A DNA stretch of 64,000 nucleotides from Veillonella parvula (lineage in GTDB: Bacteria > Bacillota > Negativicutes > Veillonellales > Veillonellaceae): NCBI RefSeq assembly GCF_036456085.1, contig NZ_CP138632.1:248001-312000 (forward strand), written 5' to 3'. Made by a program: the position numbers and the translations under genes. The notes beneath the pieces are model-generated. The model had not been told where the DNA came from, made no database searches, and saw only the letters and a program-made list of their open reading frames with translations. Shown in pieces: positions 36,020-45,109 of this stretch (positions within the stretch are counted from its first letter, which is position 1; each line of letters starts with the position of its first letter).

Positions 36020-36021
36020 AG
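35990..36021 (-). repeat. 32-bp recombination arm of the minus-strand cassette
   Basis: Exact inverted copy of 31904-31935. It ends 6 bases before the AAGGAGA ribosome-binding site of the membrane-protein gene at 36041, so an inversion here would also change what lies upstream of that gene. Confidence 0.9.
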
Positions 36022-36040
36022 TAATTTTAAGGAGATAAAT

Positions 36041-36496
36041 ATGCAGAATTTTGATAATTATGAAAAATATGAAAAAATGAGTGAAACTGAGTTTCGATTA
36101 AAGGTAAGTGAATTAGAGGTAAAACTGTCTGAAATTGGATTATCTTTAATTAAAGAATATGCTAGTGGCGGCTTAAAGGCACTACTTTTATTAAATGGTG
36201 CAGCTGGTATAGCTATCTTAGCTTTTTTAGGAAATATTTTGGGAACTGAATTTGATCGTTGGATTAGAGGGATTGCATGGGGATTAGTTTTCTTTTCGAT
36301 AGGTGCCTTTTTTTCAACTATTTCTTGGTTATTTGCCTATATATCACAAACATACTATAACGAAGCTAATGGTAATGATAAAATGATTAAGAATGGTACT
36401 ATCTGGCGTAATACTACAATTATAACTGTTGTTGTTAGTGGAATTGCTTTTCTTATTGGTGGATTTTTGATATTTTATGTTATAACTAGTTATTAA
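36041..36496 (+). CDS. Small membrane protein of unknown function in the defence island
   Basis: 151 aa: a charged N-terminal helix (ETEFRLKVSELEVKLSEIGLSLIKEY) and four hydrophobic stretches, ALLLLNGAAGIAILAFL, GIAWGLVFFSIGAFFSTISW, a following short segment and TTIITVVVSGIAFLIGGFLI. No family was recognised. AAGGAGA precedes the ATG. It lies between the hsd recombination region and an SF1 helicase gene. Membrane proteins next to nucleic-acid enzymes are common in anti-phage modules, but no function can be assigned. Confidence 0.75.
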   Translation: MQNFDNYEKYEKMSETEFRLKVSELEVKLSEIGLSLIKEYASGGLKALLLLNGAAGIAILAFLGNILGTEFDRWIRGIAWGLVFFSIGAFFSTISWLFAYISQTYYNEANGNDKMIKNGTIWRNTTIITVVVSGIAFLIGGFLIFYVITSY

Positions 36497-36655
36497 ATTA
36501 TGAAATAAATGAGAAATATAAGAAGTTCTTATTGGGGTAATATCTTTAAGAAATAGGCTGACTTTACGGTTGGACTGTTTTTATTTGATTTTCATGAAAT
36601 CTCTTTCTTCTACCTGTATAATATTTTCATTAGTCTAATGAGAGGGTAGGTATAG

Positions 36656-39600
36656 ATGAAAGATATTGCAAAGCAAATTATAAAGTATTGGTATTCACTT
36701 GAATGTTTGCAACCGAAAGAGGTTCCTAAGTATAAAGCAATTCCTAAGAAGTATGTTAATGAGCTTGTATTTACTACTGAGAATGATACAACTACTATTT
36801 ATCAACAGTCTGTAATAAAACCTTATTGGAAAAGAACAAATTCGCGTGTTTCTACGTATGTAGTCCCGTTACCAAATGATCCTTATAATTACTCTATTAC
36901 TGATGAGATTAAATATTTTAAGGATGAAAAGGAATATGTTTTAGATGATGAACATGCTGTTCTGTTATGTGTAGTTAAAGGGACTGAAATATTAGAGGCT
37001 TTCATTGATAAATTAGAAATTGAATATCCTGAAAAACCATATTTAGGGAATGTGTATAGTGCATCATTTATCGTTGATGCAGATGGATACTATAAAGAGG
37101 GCAGTCTACAAATTGCTCCTTTTATTTGGGTGATTTATCAAATGATGTTTCAGCCTGATGTGGAGTTTAAAGATATTAAGTTAGATGGATGGGATGAGGT
37201 TGTTAAAGAAATCGAGGATGGTTTTAATCTTCCTGAGGAAAAGGTATCCCTTGATAAGGCTGCACGTGTGATCAATGCGTATATACAAGAGCATATCTTG
37301 GATCCTATGGGCGTTACCATGTTTCGTGCCGGTGATATTTATGGTTATTGTGGTTTTAAGGAAGAGGAAATTCAGCTTGTTAAAGCTGATACAATGCCTA
37401 TTAATGATTTAAAATCTAGTTTTTTCCTTGATGATTTACAGTTGGTCTTACGGCACATTGATACATTAAAGGATGATGATAAGGTATTATCTTATATTAA
37501 TAGTCTTAATCAGGATATTGAGCATTATGATTTGTTGAAAGATACTAAGCAGATGCGTAAATGGTATAATCCGAAGGTATTACCATATGGTAGATGGCCT
37601 TCAAAGTTTAACTTATCCTTTATGCAGCAAATTGCTGTTAATATTGCTAAGGAGAATCCTAAAGACGTCTTTTCTGTTAATGGGCCTCCTGGTACAGGAA
37701 AAACTACGTTATTGAAGGATATCATTGCTAGTAATATTGTTGAACGTGCTGCTAAGTTTTGTGAAAGTAATCATGTAAATGATATCTTCAAAAAGGTTGT
37801 GGGCCGAGATGGGATCTCTTTTTACTATGATATACCTAGTGATATTGCATTATATGGCATGCTGGTGCTTTCATCAAATAATAAGGCCGTTGAAAATATT
37901 ACATTAGAATTGCCAAATATTTCCTCTGTGGAAGAGGGGACTAATGGGGCTACATTATTTCATCCAGATTCCTCTAATCAACAGGTTGATTTATCTTATT
38001 TTGCTAAGGATAAGAAGTATCAATTTGTTAAATCTAATGAGGTATATTTTACCTTTTTAGCAGATCGTTTAGCAGAGAGTAATGAACAATGGGGCTTAAT
38101 TTCTGCGAGACTTGGTAAGAAGTCTAATATAAACACATTTATGCCAGTATTAGATGTATTATCCTCAGATATGTCCTCTATTATGCGTATGCCTAGTGCT
38201 CAAGATGCTTTTGAAAGTGCCAAGAAACAGTTTCAGGCTCAACATAATCTTGTAAAAGCATTATTTACTTATGTAACAGTCTATGAAGAGAATATTCATT
38301 TGATTCAAGAATTAAAGGGTAAAATCGATAAATTAAAAGAGGAAGTTCTTGTAATCAATGAACAATTAAGTAAGTATGATGATTTAGATGATAATTTGTT
38401 GAAGTTGATAGAGCGTAAAAATAGTATTGAGTCTAAATTAATAGAGTTGAACAGCAAACGTTCTATTATTGATAAGATTTGGAGTGCTACTAACTGGTCT
38501 ATTTTAGAAGCCATGAGTAATGCTGCATTGTTATCAGTTATTGAAGACGAGACTACAAAGCTTCAAAATGTTAAAGGTGAATTAGATGCATTACACCAGT
38601 TGGTTAATGAGCGTGAATCTATAATCAATACGAAAGATGGTTTATTAGCTGATATTAAAGAGTTTGATAATACTCTTCAAAAAATAGAAGAAACACAGCA
38701 AGATATTTTAGGTACATTAAAAATTAGTACTAAAGCTTCTATACATTGCTTTGATGATATAGTATCAAAATTAATGTCACCTGATGAGGACCGAGCAGAG
38801 GCCCATACAGCGTTCTTATATATGTGCAACTACTTAAATGAATGTAGAGAGCATTTGTTATATGATGCTTTACAATTGCAAAAGGCTGTTGTTATGAGTA
38901 ATGCTTTCAGAAAAAATATGCAATTACTTAGTCAGTATTGGGGCTCATTAAATGATAGGAAAAATTTACAGAAAAATTTTGACCTTGATGCCATATTCCC
39001 TGCATTAATTAATTCCTTGATGGTTGCAGTACCAGTTATTTCTTCCACCTTTGCTGCTGTGGAGAGATTTTTGATTAATTGTAAATCTGAAAGTTCGTTA
39101 GGTACAATTATTATCGATGAAGCAGGACAAGCGTCACCTCATATGCTTGTAGGGGCATTATTCCGTGCGCAAAAGGCAATAGTAGTTGGTGATCCTAAAC
39201 AGATTGAACCGGTACAAACTGTACAGGATTTGTTTGTCGAAAAAATTGGTGGCGAAGGTATTGGTAAATATCGGACTAAAGAGTTATCTGTACAAAGTTT
39301 AGCTGATGCACAAAATTCATTTGCAGGCATTATCAAAAATCTTGATGGTTCTGAATCTTGGGTTGGTTGTCCACTCGTTATTCATAGACGCTGTAAGGAT
39401 CCTATGTTTACAGTAGCTAATGATTTATCCTATGGTGGCTTTATGATTAATAAGACTCTGGATACTAAAGAGACTATTGATTTATGCAAAGAGAGCTGTT
39501 GGATAACATATGATGCAAGTAATATTGAATCTACTACTGGTAAAGATAGATATATACAAGTACAAGGTCAAATTGCTTTTGAATTGATTCAAAAGTTACG

Positions 39601-39994
39601 AGCAAGAAATACCAAATTTAAAGATATTTTTATCATTACACCATTTACCAGTGTGGCATATGGTTTTAAAAAGTATATGGAATCCCTTAGTAATGATATT
39701 GTGAATTGGACTAAAGAGGATAATAAGAAAGACTGGTTAGATGATAATATCGGTACGGTTCATACCTTCCAAGGTAAAGAAGCTAAAGTCGTTATTTATA
39801 TGTTAGGCTGTCAAAGCGATGGCGCTGCTAATGGAGCTATTAAATGGGTTAACGCCAATAATGTAAATGTAGCCTTTACTAGAGCAAAAGAATATATCTA
39901 TGTTATTGGTGATGCTACTAAATGGGCAGAACTTAATAAAAACCTTGCCTTCGCACAAAGATACTTACCTATTTATACCTTAGAGGATTTATAA
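36656..39994 (+). CDS. Large SF1 helicase-like ATPase (Upf1/DNA2 type)
   Basis: 1112 aa. The helicase core is split: motif I FSVNGPPGTGKTTLLKDI near residue 342, a long coiled-coil insertion (about 510-700: ELKGKIDKLKEEVLVINEQL and on), motif II IIIDEAGQASPHMLV near 820, motif III VVGDPKQIEPVQ near 844, and the C-terminal GTVHTFQGKEAKVVIYM and VNVAFTRAKEYIYVIGD (motifs V-VI). The N-terminal ~330 residues match nothing I recognise. COG1112-type helicases are components of several anti-phage systems (for example Mokosh), but the kinase or PLD domains of those systems are absent. It may act with the membrane protein upstream. TATAAT at 36617-36622 is a likely -10. Confidence 0.85.
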   Translation: MKDIAKQIIKYWYSLECLQPKEVPKYKAIPKKYVNELVFTTENDTTTIYQQSVIKPYWKRTNSRVSTYVVPLPNDPYNYSITDEIKYFKDEKEYVLDDEHAVLLCVVKGTEILEAFIDKLEIEYPEKPYLGNVYSASFIVDADGYYKEGSLQIAPFIWVIYQMMFQPDVEFKDIKLDGWDEVVKEIEDGFNLPEEKVSLDKAARVINAYIQEHILDPMGVTMFRAGDIYGYCGFKEEEIQLVKADTMPINDLKSSFFLDDLQLVLRHIDTLKDDDKVLSYINSLNQDIEHYDLLKDTKQMRKWYNPKVLPYGRWPSKFNLSFMQQIAVNIAKENPKDVFSVNGPPGTGKTTLLKDIIASNIVERAAKFCESNHVNDIFKKVVGRDGISFYYDIPSDIALYGMLVLSSNNKAVENITLELPNISSVEEGTNGATLFHPDSSNQQVDLSYFAKDKKYQFVKSNEVYFTFLADRLAESNEQWGLISARLGKKSNINTFMPVLDVLSSDMSSIMRMPSAQDAFESAKKQFQAQHNLVKALFTYVTVYEENIHLIQELKGKIDKLKEEVLVINEQLSKYDDLDDNLLKLIERKNSIESKLIELNSKRSIIDKIWSATNWSILEAMSNAALLSVIEDETTKLQNVKGELDALHQLVNERESIINTKDGLLADIKEFDNTLQKIEETQQDILGTLKISTKASIHCFDDIVSKLMSPDEDRAEAHTAFLYMCNYLNECREHLLYDALQLQKAVVMSNAFRKNMQLLSQYWGSLNDRKNLQKNFDLDAIFPALINSLMVAVPVISSTFAAVERFLINCKSESSLGTIIIDEAGQASPHMLVGALFRAQKAIVVGDPKQIEPVQTVQDLFVEKIGGEGIGKYRTKELSVQSLADAQNSFAGIIKNLDGSESWVGCPLVIHRRCKDPMFTVANDLSYGGFMINKTLDTKETIDLCKESCWITYDASNIESTTGKDRYIQVQGQIAFELIQKLRARNTKFKDIFIITPFTSVAYGFKKYMESLSNDIVNWTKEDNKKDWLDDNIGTVHTFQGKEAKVVIYMLGCQSDGAANGAIKWVNANNVNVAFTRAKEYIYVIGDATKWAELNKNLAFAQRYLPIYTLEDL

Positions 39995-40024
39995 GCGAGT
40001 AAATTGTGATCTTACTAACAAAAT

Positions 40025-40058
40025 AAGGAAAGAAATCCTTAGATTTCTTTCCTTGTTT
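40025..40058 (+). terminator. Terminator of the helicase gene
   Basis: AAGGAAAGAAAT and ATTTCTTTCCTT form a 12-bp stem with a CCTTAG loop, followed by GTTTT. Confidence 0.8.
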
Positions 40059-40078
40059 TAATATGATATAATTTATAT

Positions 40079-40169
40079 CAAAGTGAGGCATAAATGGTTT
40101 CGACGCCAGACTTCGCTTCTAAAGTAAATATTTGAAGAAACGGTCTGACTTCTATGTCGGGCCTTTTTT
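40079..40169 (+). ncRNA. Putative antitoxin RNA, copy 1
   Basis: Extended -10 TGATATAAT (40064-40072) starts a short transcript near 40079 that ends at the stem GGTCTGAC / GTCGGGCC (40142-40163) with six Ts. It converges on the hydrophobic-peptide gene on the other strand and would overlap the 3' end of its mRNA, as RatA does with TxpA. A 13-codon ORF (MVSTPDFASKVNI) is present but differs in copy 2 and has no proper ribosome-binding site. Confidence 0.6.
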
Positions 40170-40209
40170 CATACCACTATTAGAAAGCTAGCTTTCAGCT
40201 AGAGGTCAA

Positions 40210-40287
40210 TCACTTTGCTGCCATGATAATGGTCGCTACAAGTATGCCAAAGGAAATCATGAGTGATAACACTTTGAATGTACTCAT
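40210..40287 (-). CDS. Putative type I toxin, holin-like hydrophobic peptide (copy 1)
   Basis: 25 residues beginning MSTFKVLSLMISFGILVATI and ending in AAK, a single transmembrane helix in the style of the Gram-positive putative holin-like toxins. GGCGGTG is spaced correctly before the ATG. A promoter on the minus strand, TTTACT (40379-40374), 17 bp, TATATT (40356-40351), is conserved in the second copy. The peptide is identical in copy 2 although two third-codon bases differ, which indicates selection on the protein. Family identity is by resemblance. Confidence 0.68.
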   Translation of the reverse strand: MSTFKVLSLMISFGILVATIIMAAK

Positions 40288-40385
40288 ATTGATCACCGCC
40301 AATCTCTAGAAGATTAGCAAAGATTGGACCCATTTAGAGGCCTCAAATTCAATATAGTGCTGTCAATAATAAAAGTAAATAGATT

Positions 40386-40427
40386 AGAGGTTCCTAATAG
40401 TCACCTAGGTGACTATTAGGAACCTCT
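40386..40427. repeat. Perfect 42-bp palindrome (AGGTTCCTAATAG family, copy 1)
   Basis: Left half AGAGGTTCCTAATAGTCACC-T is an exact reverse complement of the right half; TTTC follows. Likely a bidirectional terminator. Related copies are at 45714, 46530 and 54125. Confidence 0.88.
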
Positions 40428-40585
40428 TTCGTTTAGTAACACTATTAGATGTGTTGTATTTTAATATATTACTAGAGTTACTTATTTATTTTAATGTAAC
40501 TTTGCAGTAAAATGAAAATATAATGAATGAGTGTTTAATGAAGAATATATTTTAAAATATGCTTTATATTATGGGGAGGTATTTT

Positions 40586-42472
40586 ATGTCTACAGAAAAT
40601 ACTATAAAGGAGAAGTTTATACTTACAATAACTGCCAACACAGTTATATCTACTGATTCACGATTCGATATTAATAATCTTGGCTTAGGAGATTATTACA
40701 AAACGTTAGATGTGAAATTTGAGAATAGTAATGGGGAGATAATCACACGTAACTATAATAAAGGCGAACGAAAAAACTCGAATCAAACTTTGCCTAGATT
40801 AGCATTTCAAATATTTGAAAAAGAAATTGTTAATTTATCTGCAGAAGAAAAAGAAATGTTTCCTGTCTGTAAATATAATCCAGATAGTGAACTAAAGCAT
40901 GGGATTTACTCGAGTGTTGCATCCTTTAAACGCTATCGCAATTCCATTGAATATATGAAATATTCCTATGGAGAGGGTAGATTATTTGTCATTTATTGTT
41001 GGAACTTATTTTCTACTATTATTTTTGTTCAAGAGTGTTTAAAGCGTTTTGGCCAAGAAGGAGATAAATTTATACTTACTTATCGGGACAAAGATAGTAT
41101 AGAAAGTGAAGAGAACACAATTGAAGCTACGGTTCAAGAAGAATTGGAAAAACCAATTAAAGAATATAGAAATCCATATTCACGTAAGCTCATCGAGTCT
41201 AAAAATATAATTTTTAGAGGCGCTCCTGGCACAGGAAAAACCTATTTAGCTAAGCAAATAGCTGCAGATATAATTAGTGATGGCTATTATGATAATTACG
41301 AATTGCTTAGTGATGAACAAAAGCAGCAAATTGAGTTTGTTCAATTTCATCCAAGTTACGATTATTCCGATTTTGTTGAAGGCTTACGTCCAAGAATTAA
41401 TGAGGGGGTAATGCTTTTTGAATTACAAGATGGAATTTTTAAAAAATTTGTAGCTAAAGCAAGAGCAAATTATGAGAACTCCCAAAAAACACCTGAAATT
41501 ATCGCTAAAGAGATCGAAGTACAAGAGGATATTACTTCCTTTTTAGATGAGGTAGAGTTTGGGGTTGATCAATTTCAGACTATGAAGGGAAGTACTTTTT
41601 ATATATCAAGTATAGATGGAAAGTATATTTATATTACGATACCAGAGAATAATATCGTAAATAAACTATCTATTAATATAGTTGACATTAAAAAAATGCT
41701 TGAGTCTGGAGTAGATTTTAAAAAGGTTAAAGATATATCAACATTCTTTGGTAAAACATTTAATGTTCAGGTATATTCTTATTATTTTGCTATCTTTCAA
41801 GCTATTAAAAAAAGTAGAAAAGCACGAATTAAACCAACTGTAGAATCCGAAAAACTTAAGAAATATATTTTTATAATTGATGAAATTAATCGTGGGGAAA
41901 TTTCAAAAATCTTTGGTGAGTTATTCTTTGCTATTGACCCAGGCTATCGTGGTAGAGCAGGAGCGATATCTACTCAATATTCCACTATGAGTTCTAATGA
42001 AGAGAAATTCTATATCCCTGAAAATGTTTATATTATTGGGACTATGAATGATATAGATCGCTCTGTTGATAGTTTTGATTTTGCAATGAGACGGCGTTTC
42101 CGATTTATTGAAATTAAAGCTGATTCTACTACAGATATGTTAGATGGGTTAACTAACATTAATATAAATTTAGATAGTTTAGAAAATGACACTTTGAAAG
42201 AAGACGCTCTGAATCGAATGGAACGTCTTAATAAAGCTATCGTTGAAGTTGAAGGGCTAAATGAAAATTACCAAATTGGTGCAGCTTACTTTTTAAAACT
42301 AAAAACATTGGATTTTAATCAATTATGGGAAGACTATTTACAGCCATTATTACAAGAGTATATCCAAGGTCTATATAATGAAGCTGAAATAATGACAACC
42401 TTTGCTAAAGCATATGGTTATAAAGAGGATAAAATAGGAGATGGCAATGGAACCTTTGAAAATAAAGGATAA
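40586..42472 (+). CDS. mcrB: McrB-like GTP-dependent restriction ATPase subunit
   Basis: 628 aa. It assembles into a GTP-driven AAA+ ring that works with McrC to cut methylated DNA. The N-terminal ~200 residues are the variable DNA-recognition part. Then comes Walker A FRGAPGTGKTYLAKQI near residue 212, VQFHPSYDYSDFVEGLRP (family signature), IFIIDEINRGEISKIFGELF (Walker B) near 430, and GTMNDIDRSVDSFDFAMRRRFRF near 485, with the MNxxDR motif that favours GTP. ATG 40586 follows GGGGAGGT; the frame's earlier ATG at 40559 lacks a ribosome-binding site. Confidence 0.94.
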   Translation: MSTENTIKEKFILTITANTVISTDSRFDINNLGLGDYYKTLDVKFENSNGEIITRNYNKGERKNSNQTLPRLAFQIFEKEIVNLSAEEKEMFPVCKYNPDSELKHGIYSSVASFKRYRNSIEYMKYSYGEGRLFVIYCWNLFSTIIFVQECLKRFGQEGDKFILTYRDKDSIESEENTIEATVQEELEKPIKEYRNPYSRKLIESKNIIFRGAPGTGKTYLAKQIAADIISDGYYDNYELLSDEQKQQIEFVQFHPSYDYSDFVEGLRPRINEGVMLFELQDGIFKKFVAKARANYENSQKTPEIIAKEIEVQEDITSFLDEVEFGVDQFQTMKGSTFYISSIDGKYIYITIPENNIVNKLSINIVDIKKMLESGVDFKKVKDISTFFGKTFNVQVYSYYFAIFQAIKKSRKARIKPTVESEKLKKYIFIIDEINRGEISKIFGELFFAIDPGYRGRAGAISTQYSTMSSNEEKFYIPENVYIIGTMNDIDRSVDSFDFAMRRRFRFIEIKADSTTDMLDGLTNININLDSLENDTLKEDALNRMERLNKAIVEVEGLNENYQIGAAYFLKLKTLDFNQLWEDYLQPLLQEYIQGLYNEAEIMTTFAKAYGYKEDKIGDGNGTFENKG

Positions 42473-43766
42473 TACTTCTTATAACTCCTCTATTATGTTA
42501 AATTGCAAAAATCTTACTAACTGTATATTGAATAAAACGTTACACCAACTTGAGCATGAGGGACTTTTTATCTTTCCTCGTTATATAAATAACTCCGAAG
42601 ATCTGACAAGAGATCAATTGGTTTTACAAACTATTAATAATTCTATACGCACTGGAAATGTTATGGGGGTTGTAGGCCATGGTACGGAGCGTTTAATTAT
42701 TGAATCTCGCTTTAGTAATAATAGAAACGATTATTTTTTTAAGTATTTGTTGAAGAGAGTACTCGACTTACCTAATATTGTAGATTTAGAAACTGATGCA
42801 AATAAAGACAAACAGTTATTTAACCTTCTACTATTCATGTTTCCTCAATATTTAAGAGCTGCTATGCGGAAAGGGCTTTATAAAGAGTATATTAATAGGA
42901 AGAGTAATGATTCGAATATAAAAGGTATAATCGATATTCCTCGACATATTAATAAAAACACGCCTTTTATAGGTAAAATTGCTTATAATGAAAGATTATT
43001 TTCATATGATAATTCGCTAATCCAGCTTGTAAGGCATACAATTGAAGTTATTAAAGGTATCCAAGTCGGCCATAATATATTGTTTAATATAAAGGATGAA
43101 GTAAAGCTAATTGTTAATGCGACACCAACATATGAAATCTATGATCGACAAGCCATTATAAAAAGTAATGAAAGGAATATCGTTCGTCACGCTTATTATA
43201 AAGAGTACGCCGCATTACAAAGATTATGTTTAATGATTTTACGGTATCAAAAACATGAGTTTGGTTTTAATAGTCAGAAAATCTTTGGCATCCTTTTTGA
43301 TGGTGCTTGGTTATGGGAAGAATATATAAATATTTTAGTTAGTGATATTTTTTACCATCCTATGAATAAATCCCAAAGAGAAGCACAATATTTGTTTAAT
43401 AATGAGGGAAGAATATACCCAGACTTTATTAGTAGAGTTGATAAGCCACGGGTTATTGCGGATGCAAAGTATAAACCTATAAAAAATATTAAGAACAAAG
43501 ATTATCTACAGGTATTAGCCTATATGTACAGATTTGATGCCAAAAAAGGATATTATTTTTATCCTGATATTAACCATCAGGAGTCATTCCAGTTAAAGCT
43601 AAATAGCGGATCTACCTATGAAAAAAATGTTATGGGCCGTAATGATATTAGTATTATAAAACTCGGGCTGGAGATACCTCAGGGGTGTAATGATTACTAT
43701 GACTTCGTGGACGAAATTCAACTAAATGAAGAGAGATTTATTAATAATCTTAAGGCGATACTATAA
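42447..43766 (+). CDS. mcrC: McrC-like nuclease subunit of the McrBC restriction system
   Basis: 439 aa, overlapping the mcrB 3' end by 26 bases. The N-terminal part connects to the McrB ring and the C-terminal domain is a PD-(D/E)xK nuclease: GRIYPDFISRVDKPRVIADAKYKPI near residues 322-346 supplies D and DxK, with LQVLAYMYRF following. Of two close ATGs, 42447 is better spaced from AGGAG than 42441. A strong hairpin follows the stop. Confidence 0.92.
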   Translation: MEPLKIKDNTSYNSSIMLNCKNLTNCILNKTLHQLEHEGLFIFPRYINNSEDLTRDQLVLQTINNSIRTGNVMGVVGHGTERLIIESRFSNNRNDYFFKYLLKRVLDLPNIVDLETDANKDKQLFNLLLFMFPQYLRAAMRKGLYKEYINRKSNDSNIKGIIDIPRHINKNTPFIGKIAYNERLFSYDNSLIQLVRHTIEVIKGIQVGHNILFNIKDEVKLIVNATPTYEIYDRQAIIKSNERNIVRHAYYKEYAALQRLCLMILRYQKHEFGFNSQKIFGILFDGAWLWEEYINILVSDIFYHPMNKSQREAQYLFNNEGRIYPDFISRVDKPRVIADAKYKPIKNIKNKDYLQVLAYMYRFDAKKGYYFYPDINHQESFQLKLNSGSTYEKNVMGRNDISIIKLGLEIPQGCNDYYDFVDEIQLNEERFINNLKAIL

Positions 43767-43825
43767 TAGTATTCATTACGAATGTAAATTAAATTGGATT
43801 TGCTAATAATCATATATGATTATTG

Positions 43826-43862
43826 AAAAAACGGTCTGACTTCTATGTCAGACCGTTTTTTA
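43826..43862 (+). terminator. Terminator after mcrC, related to the TA-unit terminator
   Basis: AAAAAACGGTCTGAC, loop TTCTAT, GTCAGACCGTTTTTT. The ACGGTCTGACTTCTATGTC core is the same as in the plus-strand RNA of the toxin-antitoxin unit at 40141-40158, with a better stem here. Confidence 0.88.
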
Positions 43863-43878
43863 TATTAAATAGTAAGTA

Positions 43879-45090
43879 TCAGTTATGCAGTCCTCGCTTG
43901 CCGTATATTTTTAAGATTATAGCAATAATTGTATTTAATACGAATAGAAGAGCAAAGCATAATAAGGCTGTAGTATAGCCATATCCGGCTTCGTGAAAGT
44001 ATGATACGAGCATAGGTCCAGCAATACCTGCTAATCCCCAAGCGGTTAGGATACGGCCGTGAATAGTAGAAAGCTGGCGTATGCCATAGAGATCCGCAAG
44101 ATAAGCTGGCATACAGGAGAAGCCGCCGCCATAGCAGGTGATAATAAGAAGGATTAAAATTTGGAATGTTAAAACACTATTTGTTTCGGCGAGTAAATAG
44201 AATGCGATGATTTGTATAATAAAGAATAGTATGTAAGTTTGTGCTCGCCCAAGGTAATCAGAGATAGTAGACCATGCAATGCGCCCACCGCCATTGAAGA
44301 TACCGATGATACCAACCAGTGATGCAGCTGCTGTAGGTGTCATACCAATGGCTTCTTGCGCCATAGGGGAGGCTAAGGATAGTAGGCCTATACCACAGGT
44401 AATATTAATAAAGAATACCCACCAAAGGGCCCCGAATTGCCAAGTTTTCATGGCATCATTGGCTAGCATGCCATGGGTATGAACGTACATGGTGGATTTA
44501 TCTTTCGTAGTTCGAGTTGGGTGTTTTGGTTGAGGTGCTTTCAAATATAGCGAAGAGGCGCTCATAATTACGAGATAGATTACACCGAGGATAATGAAAG
44601 TATCCACCAATCCAACCTGAGCTACAAGGTATTGCATAAGAGGCCCTGCAATGAGAGAAGCAAACCCAAAACCCATAATAGCTAAACCAGTAGCAAATCC
44701 TGGGCGATTTGGAAAGTATTTCACGAGTGTAGAAACTGGTGTTATATAACCAATGCCTAGTCCAATGCCACCGATGATGCCGTAGAAGAGATAGAGTAAG
44801 GTAAGATTGTGTATGCTAAGTGCATAGGCCGTACCCAATAATCCGGTTACCCAGAATAACATAGCGAGAAGTCCACTTTTCTTAGGACCAATTTTTTCTG
44901 CAAAGGATCCAAGAAAGCCCGCAGATAGTCCGAGTATTAAAATGGCTAATGAGAATGTCCATGTTGTTTGCGATAAAGTAAAACCCATATCTGCCATAAT
45001 AGGACGTGTGAGTACGCTCCATGCATATACGCTACCAATGGATATGTGCAGACCAATGGCTGCTAATGCAATAAACCAACGATTTCTCAT
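43879..45090 (-). CDS. MFS transporter of the oxalate/formate antiporter (OFA) family
   Basis: 403 aa, about 12 hydrophobic segments. Family features: HISIGSVYAWSVLTRPI in helix 1, GLLAMLFWVTGLLG, GIIGGIGLGIGYITPVSTLVKYFPNRPGFATGLAIMGFG (the loop between helices 4 and 5), and GRIAWSTISDYLGR in the second half. Substrates of OFA members range from oxalate/formate to pyruvate and other monocarboxylates; this one cannot be told. The ATG has GAAAGGAG upstream. A long leader with an internal terminator precedes it. Confidence 0.88.
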   Translation of the reverse strand: MRNRWFIALAAIGLHISIGSVYAWSVLTRPIMADMGFTLSQTTWTFSLAILILGLSAGFLGSFAEKIGPKKSGLLAMLFWVTGLLGTAYALSIHNLTLLYLFYGIIGGIGLGIGYITPVSTLVKYFPNRPGFATGLAIMGFGFASLIAGPLMQYLVAQVGLVDTFIILGVIYLVIMSASSLYLKAPQPKHPTRTTKDKSTMYVHTHGMLANDAMKTWQFGALWWVFFINITCGIGLLSLASPMAQEAIGMTPTAAASLVGIIGIFNGGGRIAWSTISDYLGRAQTYILFFIIQIIAFYLLAETNSVLTFQILILLIITCYGGGFSCMPAYLADLYGIRQLSTIHGRILTAWGLAGIAGPMLVSYFHEAGYGYTTALLCFALLFVLNTIIAIILKIYGKRGLHN

Positions 45091-45109
45091 AAGAAAACTC
45101 CTTTCATAT

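Larger units (their letters stand above)
40061..40435. repeat. ~375-bp direct repeat (toxin-antitoxin unit), copy 1
   Basis: Carries the plus-strand RNA, the minus-strand 25-aa ORF and the palindrome at 40386-40427. Nearly identical to 45388-45763 with scattered substitutions. The two copies are 5.3 kb apart in the same orientation and bracket mcrB, mcrC and an OFA transporter gene. The rest of the 39995-40585 gap is AT-rich with no other gene. Confidence 0.92.

Noticed and set aside
40081-40110. tmRNA-like GGTTTCGACG string
   Set aside because: The resemblance is limited to a few bases; there is no tRNA-like acceptor domain or tag reading frame, and the same string occurs in both copies of the TA unit.
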